Under the pieces are notes generated by a model, which worked only from the letters and a program-made list of their open reading frames with translations, did no database searches and had not been told where the DNA came from. Positions 55,618-64,000 of a DNA stretch of 64,000 bases are shown piece by piece; position 1 is the stretch's first letter, and every line of letters starts with the position of its first letter. Origin of the DNA: DASPSM01 sp036008465 (lineage in GTDB: Bacteria; Planctomycetota; Planctomycetia; Planctomycetales; Planctomycetaceae); the NCBI GenBank assembly GCA_036008465.1, contig DASYNP010000081.1, positions 1 to 64,000 on the forward strand. Direction: 5' to 3'. A program made the translations under genes and the position numbers.

Positions 55618-56248
55618 TGGATCTCTCCTCGTCTCCGAGAAGTCGCTCGGACAGTTTGCAGAGCCCACTGCGCACCCGTAACTTCGCGCCGCCTAAGCTC
55701 ACGCCCATGGACTGGGCAATTTCTTCGTACTTGAGCCCAGCGAAAAACCGAAGACGAATCGCGTCTGCTTGAGCGTCAGGCAACTCGTTCAGAAACCCTT
55801 GCAATTGAGCGCCGCGTTCGCGGATGAGCAGGGCCGCTAATGCCGTTTCAGACGTAGACGGATCGGCGAGGTTCGCGCGCTCGCTTGTGTCGAGTGTTGA
55901 GCGGGACACGACCTGCGGTCGGCGAGCGAGGCGCTTTCGCTGCGCGCGGCAAAGATTCAACAGAATCGTCCAGAGCCACGTCCGAAAATGAAATGCAGGA
56001 TTAAACGTGTGGCGAGACGCAAAGACGGCCAGAAACGTCTCTTGGACGACGTCTTCGGCCAGTGCCGCATCATTGAGCATTCCGTTTGCAACGCGGAGTA
56101 GCGCGGGCCGGTAGCGTTCAACGAGAACCTCGAAGAGGGAGAATTCCCCTTCCTGGATCCGTCGCATGAGTTGGCCGTCGTCCGAGTGCATCTGGTCTCG
56201 TTGCCGAATGAACAATTGACCGAACGTTGGGTTGTCGGGAGACCGCAT
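55607..56248 (-). CDS. ECF-family RNA polymerase sigma factor
   Basis: 213 residues. Region 2: FEVLVERYRPALLRVANGML, AEDVVQETFLAVFASRHTF and FRTWLWTILLNLCRAQRKR. Region 4: LNELPDAQADAIRLRFFAGLKYEEIAQSMGVSLGGAKLRVRSGL. The overlapping downstream gene is its anti-sigma factor. Start ATG 56248 or ATG 56191; neither has a strong Shine-Dalgarno. Target promoters unknown. Confidence 0.92.
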   Translation of the reverse strand: MRSPDNPTFGQLFIRQRDQMHSDDGQLMRRIQEGEFSLFEVLVERYRPALLRVANGMLNDAALAEDVVQETFLAVFASRHTFNPAFHFRTWLWTILLNLCRAQRKRLARRPQVVSRSTLDTSERANLADPSTSETALAALLIRERGAQLQGFLNELPDAQADAIRLRFFAGLKYEEIAQSMGVSLGGAKLRVRSGLCKLSERLLGDEERSNEL

Positions 56249-56413
56249 TCGGCGTTCTGAGATTTCTCGATCCTGCTACCGCCGCGATCATTCGCCGGTT
56301 GCATTATCAATCACGATGGGATCCTCAACAAGCGTTCGTCGCGGCGGGGTGTCATGCCCCACGGTCGGCGGGGGCATGTCTTGCTTGCAGTTCGCGGGCT
56401 CACGTGAACGGGA

Positions 56414-57184
56414 CTAAGCCTTATCTGGCTTGATCGCGGCGACCAGGCGGGTTGCCGCCCAGGGGCCGGCGCCGTACCAGAAGCGAGGGCCGAGCGATCG
56501 GCGCTCGGTGAGCTTCAGACCGCAGGCCTCGAGTTCGCGGGCGTACGCTCCCGTGTGGCGGATGTCGGCGATCGCCAGCTTGCCGCCTGGCTTGAGCACC
56601 CGGGCCGCTTCGCGGAGTGCCTTCGCCCGCTCGCCCGCGCCGGGCACGTTGTGAATCGCCAGCGAGCTGACCACCACGTCGAACGAGCCGTCCTCGAAGG
56701 GAAGCCGGCGCATGTCGGCGGTGCGCAGCTCGATCCGCTCAGCCACGCCCTCGAGGGCCGCGTTTTTGCGCGTGACCTCTTCGGCATTGCCCGATTGATC
56801 CGTGCTGCTCCAGATGTCGACGCCGACGGCCCGTCCGCGGAGCAAACGCTGGGCCGCCATCAAGAGCACCGCACCGCGCCCGCAGCCGACGTCGAGCAGC
56901 CGCTCGTCCCCTTTGAGTTCGAGCCGATCGAGCAGCTCGGCCCAGACGGCGAACTTGCCGGCGCGGGTGGTGTAGGTGTAGCTACCCGCGTTGAGAAAGA
57001 GCCAGAGCGCGGCAAAGCCTGGGGCGAGAACGGAAATTCGATTCGGCATCCCCTCGAGACCCTCGCCGTCCCACAACCGCCACAGGCAGAGGGCGAGCAG
57101 GCCGCCGCCGCCGAGGGCCATCAAGATCGGCGCGTACGGTGCATCGAAGCCATAGGCGCCGCGGCGTGGAGGGTGGGGACTCAC
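56414..57184 (-). CDS. Membrane-anchored class I methyltransferase
   Basis: 256 residues. Two N-terminal helices (PILMALGGGGLLALCLWRLW and LAPGFAALWLFLNAGSY), then a SAM-binding domain: LLDVGCGRGAVLLMAAQRL, VGVDIWSS, FDVVVSSLAIHNV and RVLKPGGKLAIADIRH, close to ubiquinone/menaquinone-type methyltransferases. The enzyme part should face the cytosol. The GTG at 57184 with GAAGGTG upstream was chosen over a TTG at 57226. Substrate unknown. Confidence 0.87.
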   Translation of the reverse strand: MSPHPPRRGAYGFDAPYAPILMALGGGGLLALCLWRLWDGEGLEGMPNRISVLAPGFAALWLFLNAGSYTYTTRAGKFAVWAELLDRLELKGDERLLDVGCGRGAVLLMAAQRLLRGRAVGVDIWSSTDQSGNAEEVTRKNAALEGVAERIELRTADMRRLPFEDGSFDVVVSSLAIHNVPGAGERAKALREAARVLKPGGKLAIADIRHTGAYARELEACGLKLTERRSLGPRFWYGAGPWAATRLVAAIKPDKA

Positions 57185-57337
57185 GGGAGAACCAACACCT
57201 TCAATCGGGCGAACGATCGGACACAATCTCGAGCAAGAAAGGAAGTCTTACGGAGGGCATTGTGCTCAGGCGCCGAGGACCAGTCAACGAGCGGTGGCGC
57301 CCGAACTTACGGCGAGTTCGCAATGATCTTCTCGCAA

Positions 57338-57360
57338 AAGGTGGCGACTCCTGCCACCTT
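57338..57360. repeat. AAGGTGGC palindrome, second copy
   Basis: AAGGTGGC and GCCACCTT, 8 bp, loop GACTCCT. Same element as 1558-1580, with one loop-side change. Confidence 0.7.
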
Positions 57361-57518
57361 AATTAACCGCCTATCCCATGTCCGGGGATTCCCCGGCGCA
57401 ACCGCCGCCATGCGGCGCGATCCTCCGCGTCGAGCGTGTTGAGAGTCCCGACTCTCAGTGGGGGAACAGAGTTTCGGCCCGGAAAGAGTCACGGGCTCGG
57501 AAAAGAATTTTGGAAGTT

Positions 57519-57538
57519 GTTTCCACGCGCATGGAAAC
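57519..57538. repeat. GTTTCCA/TGGAAAC hairpin, second copy
   Basis: A perfect 7-bp stem, loop CGCGCA, followed by TCGGGG as at 1439-1458. Confidence 0.65.
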
Positions 57539-57682
57539 TCGGGGTCGGCGACCGCAACCTGGCATGGTAAAATGAGGGGATCCCCCTTCTTTGGGTGCGG
57601 AGCCGGTTCAGGGTCCGCGCGGCCCCGCCGCCGGGGAAAAGATCCCCGGCGGGCCCCGGCGGGGACAAAAATTTCGTCCCTG

Positions 57683-57733
57683 CTGGTGGTGGGGATCCTT
57701 TTTTCAATAGGGGGAAAGGATCCCCACCACCAG
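57683..57733. repeat. Constant-loop hairpin, copy 3, 19-bp perfect stem
   Basis: CTGGTGGTGGGGATCCTTT (57683-57701) pairs along its whole length with 57715-57733; loop TTTCAATAGGGGG. It is the longest stem of the family and unlikely by chance. Confidence 0.85.
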
Positions 57734-58149
57734 ACCGGCAAAGACCAGGATTTTTGAACAGAAGGGAACTGAGGCAACAGAGGTCAGACCACGTCGATCC
57801 TCCCCCCTCCGTTACCTTGTTGCCTCCTGTGCGAAACTTGATTCCGCCGACAGTCGGGCCCGGGCCGTGGGACGGGACGGGTTCGTGGGACGGGACAGAT
57901 CTGTAGCGTGTGCCAAGGACGGCTTGGGGACCGCGGTCACACCGAGTTTCGTACTTCGCGAAACAATGGTGGGACGGCGGCCACCCTACGGGACGGGACA
58001 CATTCGTGGGACGGACACCGTTTATGGGGCAAAGCAGCAATCTCGACCAAAGTTCGGTCCGGTCACTCGCAACTGGTATAGGGGGTCAATTTTGACCGAA
58101 TTTCTTCCGTCGCGCCAGGCTGCGGGCCGCTGGTGAAACTCTGTCCGGT

Positions 58150-58185
58150 GGGTCGGGACATTTTGCTTCAATAGGTAGTTGACCC
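58150..58185. repeat. Constant-loop hairpin, copy 4, degenerate
   Basis: TTCAATAGG at 58167-58175 is kept, the right arm TAGTTGACC follows, and GGGTC/GACCC can still pair at the base, but the upper stem does not. AGTTGACCC is repeated 14-15 bp further on, as GGTGACC is in copy 1. Confidence 0.5.
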
Positions 58186-58417
58186 GCAAAGTAGTTGACC
58201 CATCCCCCCCGTGGCAGAGCCCAGACCCGAGGTATGCTCGATCACGTCCGGCGAACGGGACGGGACACGATTGGGCGGGTGGGACCAAGTCGGTGGGTGA
58301 CCCCGAAACTCCATCAGCCCGTAGTCCGTGAATGGCTGACGGCCAAGTTAAGAGTGGATTCGGCCAGTCGTTCGCGGCTATGCTCGGGGATTCCTTTGAA
58401 GGTTCCTTTGGAACCGT

Positions 58418-58984
58418 ATGAGCGACGTCACGCGAATCCTTTCCGCCATCGAGCAGGGTGATCCCCGCGTCTCCGAGCAACTTTTGCCTCTCGTCTACGA
58501 CGAATTGAGGCGATTAGCCGCTCAGAGGTTGGCACAAGAGAAACCGGGACAGACGCTGCAAGCGACGGCCCTCGTTCACGAGGCCTTTCTCCGGCTGGTC
58601 GACGGCGACAAGGTTCAGCAATGGAGCAGTCGCAGACATTTCTTTGCCGCCGCGGCTGAATCGATGAGGCGGATTCTCGTCGATAACGCGCGTCGCAAGC
58701 GACGACCGAAGCTGGGCGGGGACCGTCAGCGCGTCGAATTCGACGAGGCATGTTTGTTCGAGGAGGATCGCGCGGACCAGTTGCTGTCGCTTCACGAGGC
58801 GCTCGAAAAGCTGGAAAGGGAGTCGCCCGAGAAGGCTGAATTGGTCAAGCTGAGGTACTTTGCCGGTCTTTCCCATCAGGAAGCCGCGATGGCCCTCGGA
58901 ATCGCACGTGCAACCGCCGATCGCTATTGGGCTTACGCCAGGGTGTTTCTCTATTCCGCGATCGAGGACGCGGAACAAACCTGA
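58418..58984 (+). CDS. ECF-type sigma factor of the planctomycete kinase-linked group
   Basis: 188 residues. Region 2-like LPLVYDELRRLAAQRLAQE and LQATALVHEAFLRLVDGDKVQ with the SRRHFFAAAAESMRRILVDNARRK block, and region 4 ELVKLRYFAGLSHQEAAMALGIARATADRYWAYARVFL. This ECF-like group (TIGR02999 type) is usually next to a Ser/Thr kinase, as here 51 bp downstream. No anti-sigma gene is adjacent, so the kinase may control it. Confidence 0.92.
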   Translation: MSDVTRILSAIEQGDPRVSEQLLPLVYDELRRLAAQRLAQEKPGQTLQATALVHEAFLRLVDGDKVQQWSSRRHFFAAAAESMRRILVDNARRKRRPKLGGDRQRVEFDEACLFEEDRADQLLSLHEALEKLERESPEKAELVKLRYFAGLSHQEAAMALGIARATADRYWAYARVFLYSAIEDAEQT

Positions 58985-59035
58985 CGAAGTTGCCCGCCGT
59001 GCGAGGCAAATTCGCGTCGAAAGTCGCCACGGTGT

Positions 59036-62000
59036 ATGGGGCGACTGTCAGGAATCGACCACGTGGACCGCGTCACGCCAAGCATCGACGAGATCTACTT
59101 CTCCGCACTCGAGAAACCGACGAGCGGAGAAAGGTGTGCCTACCTCGATCGGGCTTGCGCAGGCGACGAAGACCTGCGTCGGCGTGTCGAAAGACTGATC
59201 TGCGCCGAGTCGAAGGTTGGCGATTTTCTAGAATCTCCGGCGCCGGAAATTGCCGAGGCGTTCGTTCCATCCCCGGCCGAATGCCCAGGGACCGTGATCG
59301 GCCCCTACACACTGCGCGAGCAGATCGGCGAAGGGGGATTTGGCATCGTTTATATCGCCGATCAGGAGGCTCCGGTTCGTCGGCAAGTGGCGCTCAAGAT
59401 CGTGCGGCCCGGCATGGATACGCGACAGATCCTGGCGCGATTCAAGGCCGAGCTCGAGGCCTTGTCGTTGATGGATCACCCAAACATCGCCCGGGTCCTC
59501 GACGCTGGGCCGACCGATGCCGGTCGACCGTACTTCGTGATGGAACTCGTCCGCGGCGTTCCCATCACTGACTATTGCGACCAGAACCATCTCTCCGTGC
59601 ACGCCCGGCTGGACCTGTTTGTCCAGGTCTGCCACGCGGTGCAGCACGCGCACCAGAAGGGAATCATTCACCGGGACATCAAACCCTCCAACGTCCTGGT
59701 GACACAGCACGACGGACGACCAATGCCGAAGGTCATCGACTTCGGGGTCGCCAAGGCGATTGATCGGCCGTTGACGCAGGGAACCCTTTTCACACGGTTC
59801 GAGCTGATCGGCACGCCGCTCTACATGAGCCCCGAGCAGGCGGACCTGTCTGGCCGCGACATCGACACGCGCAGCGACATTTATTCGCTGGGCGTGCTTT
59901 TGTATGAGCTGCTCACCGGCATCACGCCCTTTGACCCCAATCGTTTGCATGAGGCGGCGTTCGACGAAGTCCGCCGGATCATCCAGGAAGAAGAACCGCC
60001 CAAACCGAGCACGCGCATCAGGACGATGGGCCGGACCGCCCGGGAGGTCGCGGCCCGCCGACATGCCGATCCAACTCGTCTGACGCAGATCGTGCGTGGC
60101 GACCTCGACTGGATCGTGATGAAGGCGTTGGAAAAGGATCGCGCGCGGCGCTTTGAGACGGCCAACAGCCTGGCGCTCGACGTCGAGCGCTATTTGGCCA
60201 GCGAGCCGGTGCAAGCCTCGCCGCCGTCGGCAGGCTACAGACTGCGGAAGTTCGTCAGGCGGAACAGAGGGCTGGTGCTGGCGGCTTCGGCCGTCTTGGT
60301 TGTGCTCGTCGTCGGCATCATCGGAACCACGTGGGGGATGGTCCGCGCCACGGAGGCCGAAGTCGAAGCCAAGCGTGCCGCCGATCTGAAGCAGATTGCC
60401 CTGACGGAGAAAGTTGCTGCATTGGGTCTGGCCCAACAGAGCGAGCGGACGAGATCGGAGCAGCTTTGGCAGGCTCTCGTCGCCCAGGCCCGCGCGCATC
60501 GTTTGAGCCGTCGCCCCGGTCAACGCTTTGAAAGCCTCGAAATTCTGCGGGAGGCCACGCAACTGGCCCGGAGATTGAATTTGTCCGAGGCCAGTTTCCA
60601 GGAGCTGCGAAACGCCGCGACCGCTGCGCTGGCCGTGCCGGATCTTTATATGACTAAGCCCTGGCACCCATGGCCGGCGGATGCGATAGCGGTCGACTTC
60701 GATGAGGCGCAGACCATCTATTCCCGCACCTATCGTGACGGCAGCTGCAGCATCCGTCGCGTCGCCGACGATGTCGAGATCTGCCGGCTACCGGCATTGA
60801 GCTGGCCGGCACTGCCCTGCTTGAGTCCCGACGGCAAATTCATCGCCATCATCCAATTCAATCGGAGTCTCAGTACAAGAATCGCGATCCATGTGTGGCA
60901 GTTGGACGGCCCGACACCACGCCAGATTTTGTCGGAACCAAAAGCGTGCTGGGCGGATTTCCGAGGTTCGCAACAAGTCGCACTCGCGTACAACGACGGC
61001 TCGATCAGGCTCTACGCGCTTCCAACTGCCCGTGAACTCGGCCGGTTGGCGCCAGACACCATTACCAACCGAATCGGGATCGCCCTGCACCCGACGGAAC
61101 CGGTCGTGGCGGCGAATTCTTACTCCGAGCAGGTGCTCCAACTTCGCGATATTCGGACCGGCAAAGTGCTCAAATCCACACTGCTAACCGACCGCGCTGT
61201 TGGAATGGCCTGGCATCCCGACGGCCGAACCCTGGCGGTCGGCTCGAACCTGCATGAAATTCGCCTCTACGATCGAAGTACGTGGCATGTCTATCGAACG
61301 CTGCAAGCCGAGTCGTATCCAGCGCGGATGGGCTTTGACCCTGTTGGCGACCGACTCGCCGCCATCGACTATGTTGGGAATGTGGAATTGTTCCATGTGT
61401 CCACGGGCGAAAAATTAATGAGAGCCCCGGCAACACTGAGTACGTGCCACTTCAGTCGTGATGGCCTTCGATTGGCGGGCGGTGTTCAAGATGGGAAGCT
61501 CGGAACCTGGTGCGTCGCCGGTGGGCAGGAATTCCGCGCATTGCTCCGCAGCAAACCGCTGCCCAAGAGTGGCACATATCGCGGCGCAGCAGTGCATCCG
61601 AATGGCCGCTTATTCGCCTGTTCTAGCGCGGACCGCTTCGGGATCTGGGATCTCGACACCGGAGCCGAACTGGGCTTTATCCCCAGCGAATGGGGAAACA
61701 ACTTCGTTCTCTTTGAACCGTCTGGATCGCTCTTGACGCTGTCCTATGGCGGACTGTCACGGTGGCCCATCCGGTGTGGGCTGAATGCGACGGGCGAATT
61801 GACGATCGGCCCACCCGAGTCATTACCCCTGCACAATGGCGAGGGCCTCGATCAGAGCCGTGACGGCCGCGTCACCGTGACCTGCGATCGGGCCGTGTCG
61901 ACCCAACGGCCCTATGCAGGTGGATGGATCCTCCGCGGCGACCGATTGACCCAACCCATTCACCTCGACCCCGGCGCGGACGTCGGTCAGATTGCCGTCA

Positions 62001-62671
62001 GTCCCGACGGCCGCTGGGTCGCTACATCCACGCACGTGATTGGATTAGCCAAGATTTGGGACGCTCGCGACGGACGACTAGTCAAGCAATTGGCTGAGTG
62101 GGGCGCCAATCTCCCTCGCTTCAGCCCCGACGGACGCTGGCTGTCCACAACTCTTGACGGCGGCCGGCTGTTTGCCGTCGAGAGCTGGAAACCGGGGCCG
62201 CGCCTCGGCGGACGCGCCGTGATGTCATCGGACAGCAAGCTTGCGGCGATCGCCACGGCGGGCGGCCTTCGTCTGTTGAAATCCGCGACGGGCCGGGAAA
62301 TTGCCGTGCTGGAGGAACCCGACCTCGTTTCGATTGATCAGGCTCTCTTCACGCCGGATGGCACGAAGTTGATTACGTTGAACAACTTAAAAGGGATTCA
62401 TGTTTGGGATTTGCGACTCGTGCGCCGCGAGTTGAAGGAGCTCGGCCTCGACTGGGACTGGCCCGAGTTTCCGTCGGCGCCCGCCAGGCGCGGCAGCGTG
62501 GAGCCGTTGAGAGTGCAGATCCGCCTCGGCGATGCGTGGGTGGCCGGGCCCCCGCCCGAGTCCTCGGTCATGCCTGTGCAGAAGCCCTCGGACGAGACGC
62601 AGGCCAAACCCAAAAAGGCCGATCCTCCCGTCACCCCTCACGTCCAACCGCACCCCACCTCCCGTTCTTGA
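59036..62671 (+). CDS. Membrane Ser/Thr protein kinase with WD40-type sensor domain
   Basis: 1211 residues. Kinase domain at about 90-390: glycine loop IGEGGFGIVY, K121, HRDIKPSN with D214, DFG at 235-237, and GTPLYMSPEQADLSGRDIDT. One membrane helix near 420-445 (LVLAASAVLVVLVVGIIGTTWG) and a short coiled coil, then a large extracytoplasmic part of WD40-like repeats (AWHPDGRTLAVGSN, VSPDGRWVATSTH, FSPDGRWLSTTLDGG). The end is Lys/Pro-rich. Partner of the sigma factor just upstream. Confidence 0.93.
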   Translation: MGRLSGIDHVDRVTPSIDEIYFSALEKPTSGERCAYLDRACAGDEDLRRRVERLICAESKVGDFLESPAPEIAEAFVPSPAECPGTVIGPYTLREQIGEGGFGIVYIADQEAPVRRQVALKIVRPGMDTRQILARFKAELEALSLMDHPNIARVLDAGPTDAGRPYFVMELVRGVPITDYCDQNHLSVHARLDLFVQVCHAVQHAHQKGIIHRDIKPSNVLVTQHDGRPMPKVIDFGVAKAIDRPLTQGTLFTRFELIGTPLYMSPEQADLSGRDIDTRSDIYSLGVLLYELLTGITPFDPNRLHEAAFDEVRRIIQEEEPPKPSTRIRTMGRTAREVAARRHADPTRLTQIVRGDLDWIVMKALEKDRARRFETANSLALDVERYLASEPVQASPPSAGYRLRKFVRRNRGLVLAASAVLVVLVVGIIGTTWGMVRATEAEVEAKRAADLKQIALTEKVAALGLAQQSERTRSEQLWQALVAQARAHRLSRRPGQRFESLEILREATQLARRLNLSEASFQELRNAATAALAVPDLYMTKPWHPWPADAIAVDFDEAQTIYSRTYRDGSCSIRRVADDVEICRLPALSWPALPCLSPDGKFIAIIQFNRSLSTRIAIHVWQLDGPTPRQILSEPKACWADFRGSQQVALAYNDGSIRLYALPTARELGRLAPDTITNRIGIALHPTEPVVAANSYSEQVLQLRDIRTGKVLKSTLLTDRAVGMAWHPDGRTLAVGSNLHEIRLYDRSTWHVYRTLQAESYPARMGFDPVGDRLAAIDYVGNVELFHVSTGEKLMRAPATLSTCHFSRDGLRLAGGVQDGKLGTWCVAGGQEFRALLRSKPLPKSGTYRGAAVHPNGRLFACSSADRFGIWDLDTGAELGFIPSEWGNNFVLFEPSGSLLTLSYGGLSRWPIRCGLNATGELTIGPPESLPLHNGEGLDQSRDGRVTVTCDRAVSTQRPYAGGWILRGDRLTQPIHLDPGADVGQIAVSPDGRWVATSTHVIGLAKIWDARDGRLVKQLAEWGANLPRFSPDGRWLSTTLDGGRLFAVESWKPGPRLGGRAVMSSDSKLAAIATAGGLRLLKSATGREIAVLEEPDLVSIDQALFTPDGTKLITLNNLKGIHVWDLRLVRRELKELGLDWDWPEFPSAPARRGSVEPLRVQIRLGDAWVAGPPPESSVMPVQKPSDETQAKPKKADPPVTPHVQPHPTSRS

Positions 62672-62932
62672 ACGCTGCTTCCCGCCCACGTCGCTCGGTC
62701 TAACTGGTGGAGCGCGTTGAGCTTCGACCCTAGCGTTCCTTTCCTCTGCGGGGACGACGCTCACAAATTTCGCAAAGTTCATGTCTGGGGACGAGGCAAA
62801 CGCGCTTTGAAAATCGCCACTACGTGTAGGGGACACAGGTGCGCGATTGTGATTCTGCCGCAAGGGTGGGGGCCGCTCGAGCTCACCGCTGGTTGAACTT
62901 CTCACGCTAGTGCGATCAAGGAAAGGGATCTC

Positions 62933-63796
62933 ATGCTCACGACACAATGGCGGCAACGGCTGGGGCGGTTCACCACAGGTCGAGCCGCGAGTGGGCGACG
63001 ACGCAGAGCGCGGCGGCAACCCTTCTCCTTCAATGCTCCGGCCGAAGTTCTGGAAGGCCGGCAGTTGCTGACGGGGGGAGTTGCTCTGGGCACCCCGTAT
63101 CTGGCTTGGGTTACGCAGCCCATCAATGCCATCGCCGGCCACGGTCTAAGCTCGTTCACCGTCGACGTGATGATCAACAGGAAGGTCGAAAATACCACCA
63201 TCAGCGTGATCGACACGGCCTATAACGGCGTCTACCTTTTCACGGCAAACGGACCCGGCGTGCTCGATTCGCCCTCCAACTCGCCGAGCTTGCCGCCGAA
63301 CGTCCCAGTCATTTCTTCCGTCTTCATCAGTAACGGTGTTGGCAAATATCTTGCCAAGTTCGACTTAGCAGCCATTGATGCAGCGGGTACCTACACGCTG
63401 ACAGCCACGGCCCCGGCGATCCCGCAGGAAGGCGTTCCGGGTGTCCCCGGCAGCGCCGTTTCCGCAAAGTTCACCGTCACGCCTGACACGGCGACCGACC
63501 ATCTCGTGTTCGCCCCGGCGTTCGCGTTCGCCGGCTTTCCGACCAGCCTCTCGGTGTCGGTTGAAGACCAGTTCGGCAATGTCGACACGAACGTCTCGAA
63601 TGTGCAACTGAACTTGGTTGCGATCCCAGGCACCACATCCACGGCGACGTTGGTCAACGGTCAGGCCACGTTCAACAACGTGATCTTCACGAGCGCGGGG
63701 CAAGACGCCGCGGTCGCCATCGGCTTCGGCGGCCCGAATGGCGTCCTGGTGGGCGCCGAGATCGTGCCGGTCGTGGCGCTCACGAACGGCCGCTGA
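62933..63796 (+). CDS. Secreted/surface protein with N-terminal LEGRQLL motif
   Basis: 287 residues. A basic start (WRQRLGRFTTGRAASGRRRR) precedes FNAPAEVLEGRQLLTGG, a variant of the planctomycete LExRxLL surface-protein signal. The rest is beta-rich with two Ig/filamin-like repeats (SFTVDVMINRKVENTTISVID; LSVSVEDQFGNVDTNVSN). AAGGAAAGGGATCTC precedes the ATG. The next gene at 63940 starts alike. Confidence 0.82.
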   Translation: MLTTQWRQRLGRFTTGRAASGRRRRARRQPFSFNAPAEVLEGRQLLTGGVALGTPYLAWVTQPINAIAGHGLSSFTVDVMINRKVENTTISVIDTAYNGVYLFTANGPGVLDSPSNSPSLPPNVPVISSVFISNGVGKYLAKFDLAAIDAAGTYTLTATAPAIPQEGVPGVPGSAVSAKFTVTPDTATDHLVFAPAFAFAGFPTSLSVSVEDQFGNVDTNVSNVQLNLVAIPGTTSTATLVNGQATFNNVIFTSAGQDAAVAIGFGGPNGVLVGAEIVPVVALTNGR

Positions 63797-63939
63797 GGCC
63801 GCTGCGAGCCGTTTGTGAAGACTGAAAAAATTGGCGAACGCGCGATGCAAACGACTCTCGAAACTCGCCACTGTAATTGGACGAATTTCCGCTCAGCAAC
63901 CGGCTCAGCCCGAGTTCGCCTCACAAGGAGAGCAAATCC

Positions 63940-64000
63940 ATGCTCACTCCCAAAATGCCCCAAAGGCTCAAGTCCATTCTGACCAATCGATCGAACAGGG
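63940..64000 (+). CDS. Start of a related surface protein, cut by the window end
   Basis: Only about 20 codons are visible: MLTPKMPQRLKSILTNRSNR. It matches the start of the previous gene (MLTTQWRQRLGRFTTGR), and CACAAGGAGAGCAAATCC precedes the ATG, so it is probably a tandem relative. Confidence 0.65.
   Translation, partial: MLTPKMPQRLKSILTNRSNR

Larger units (their letters stand above)
57185..58417. other. Gene-free repeat island B
   Basis: 1.2 kb without a believable gene. It holds the same kinds of modules as island A: AAGGTGGC palindrome (57338), GTTTCCA hairpin (57519), two constant-loop hairpins (57683 and around 58150), a GCCGGGGA/TCCCCGGC inverted repeat near 57627, and GGGACGGGAC decamers at 57869, 57888, 57990 and 58257. 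The CCCTCACC units of island A are not seen here. Confidence 0.8.

Overview
The window looks like a chromosomal piece of a GC-rich planctomycete. The lineage call rests on several hallmarks read directly from the translations: two DUF1559 proteins with the type IV pilin-like N-terminus, an ECF-type sigma factor directly followed by a Ser/Thr kinase fused to WD40-type repeats, a surface protein with an N-terminal LEGRQLL motif, a dynamin-like GTPase pair and many small lipoproteins. No rRNA operon, CRISPR array, prophage or defence island was seen.

Layout. 1-2440: an IS110-family recombinase gene and a 1.2 kb gene-free repeat island. 2441-7512: on the minus strand a sugar-phosphate-isomerase-like protein, a Trm112-like protein and an exported-looking methyltransferase; on the plus strand a Gfo/Idh/MocA oxidoreductase and a class III aminotransferase. 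7637-11871: lysS and a LolC/LolD-like ABC exporter. 11879-15277: response regulator, FHA protein and rsmD (minus), then HU and csrA (plus). 15529-19834: tRNA-Glu, a small conserved gene with a tandem repeat over its stop, and a minus operon of phosphohexomutase, shortened inositol-phosphate-synthase-like protein and UbiA-type prenyltransferase. 20230-24010: leuS and a hypothetical protein. 24054-28446: a duplicated DUF1559 plus lipoprotein cassette. 29164-37710: two tandem YfhO-like membrane proteins and a quinone oxidoreductase linked by ATGA overlaps, then a two-subunit molybdenum hydroxylase. 37904-43135: Mug glycosylase, a hypothetical protein, endonuclease IV, a long Pro/Ala-rich lipoprotein and a PilZ protein. 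43148-49748: nusB, ribH, rho, coaE, a DinG-type helicase and a lysophospholipase-like hydrolase (all minus). 50059-54806: lipoprotein, tRNA-Val and two dynamin-like GTPases. 54886-57184: anti-sigma factor, ECF sigma factor and a membrane-anchored methyltransferase. 57185-58417: a second repeat island built from the same modules as the first. 58418-64000: ECF sigma factor, kinase, and two related surface-protein genes, the last cut by the window edge.

Most of the window is housekeeping (translation, RNA processing, cofactors, DNA repair) mixed with envelope functions. The points most worth following are the two repeat islands that share a hairpin family with a constant loop and changing but complementary stems, the two-gene dynamin-like system, an inositol-phosphate synthase relative that seems to lack its catalytic middle, two intrinsic terminators with no gene in front of them, and a fragment of the Mo-hydroxylase gene left 1 kb downstream of the intact copy. 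Start sites were chosen by eye from Shine-Dalgarno spacing and family length; family assignments come from memory of motifs, not from searches.
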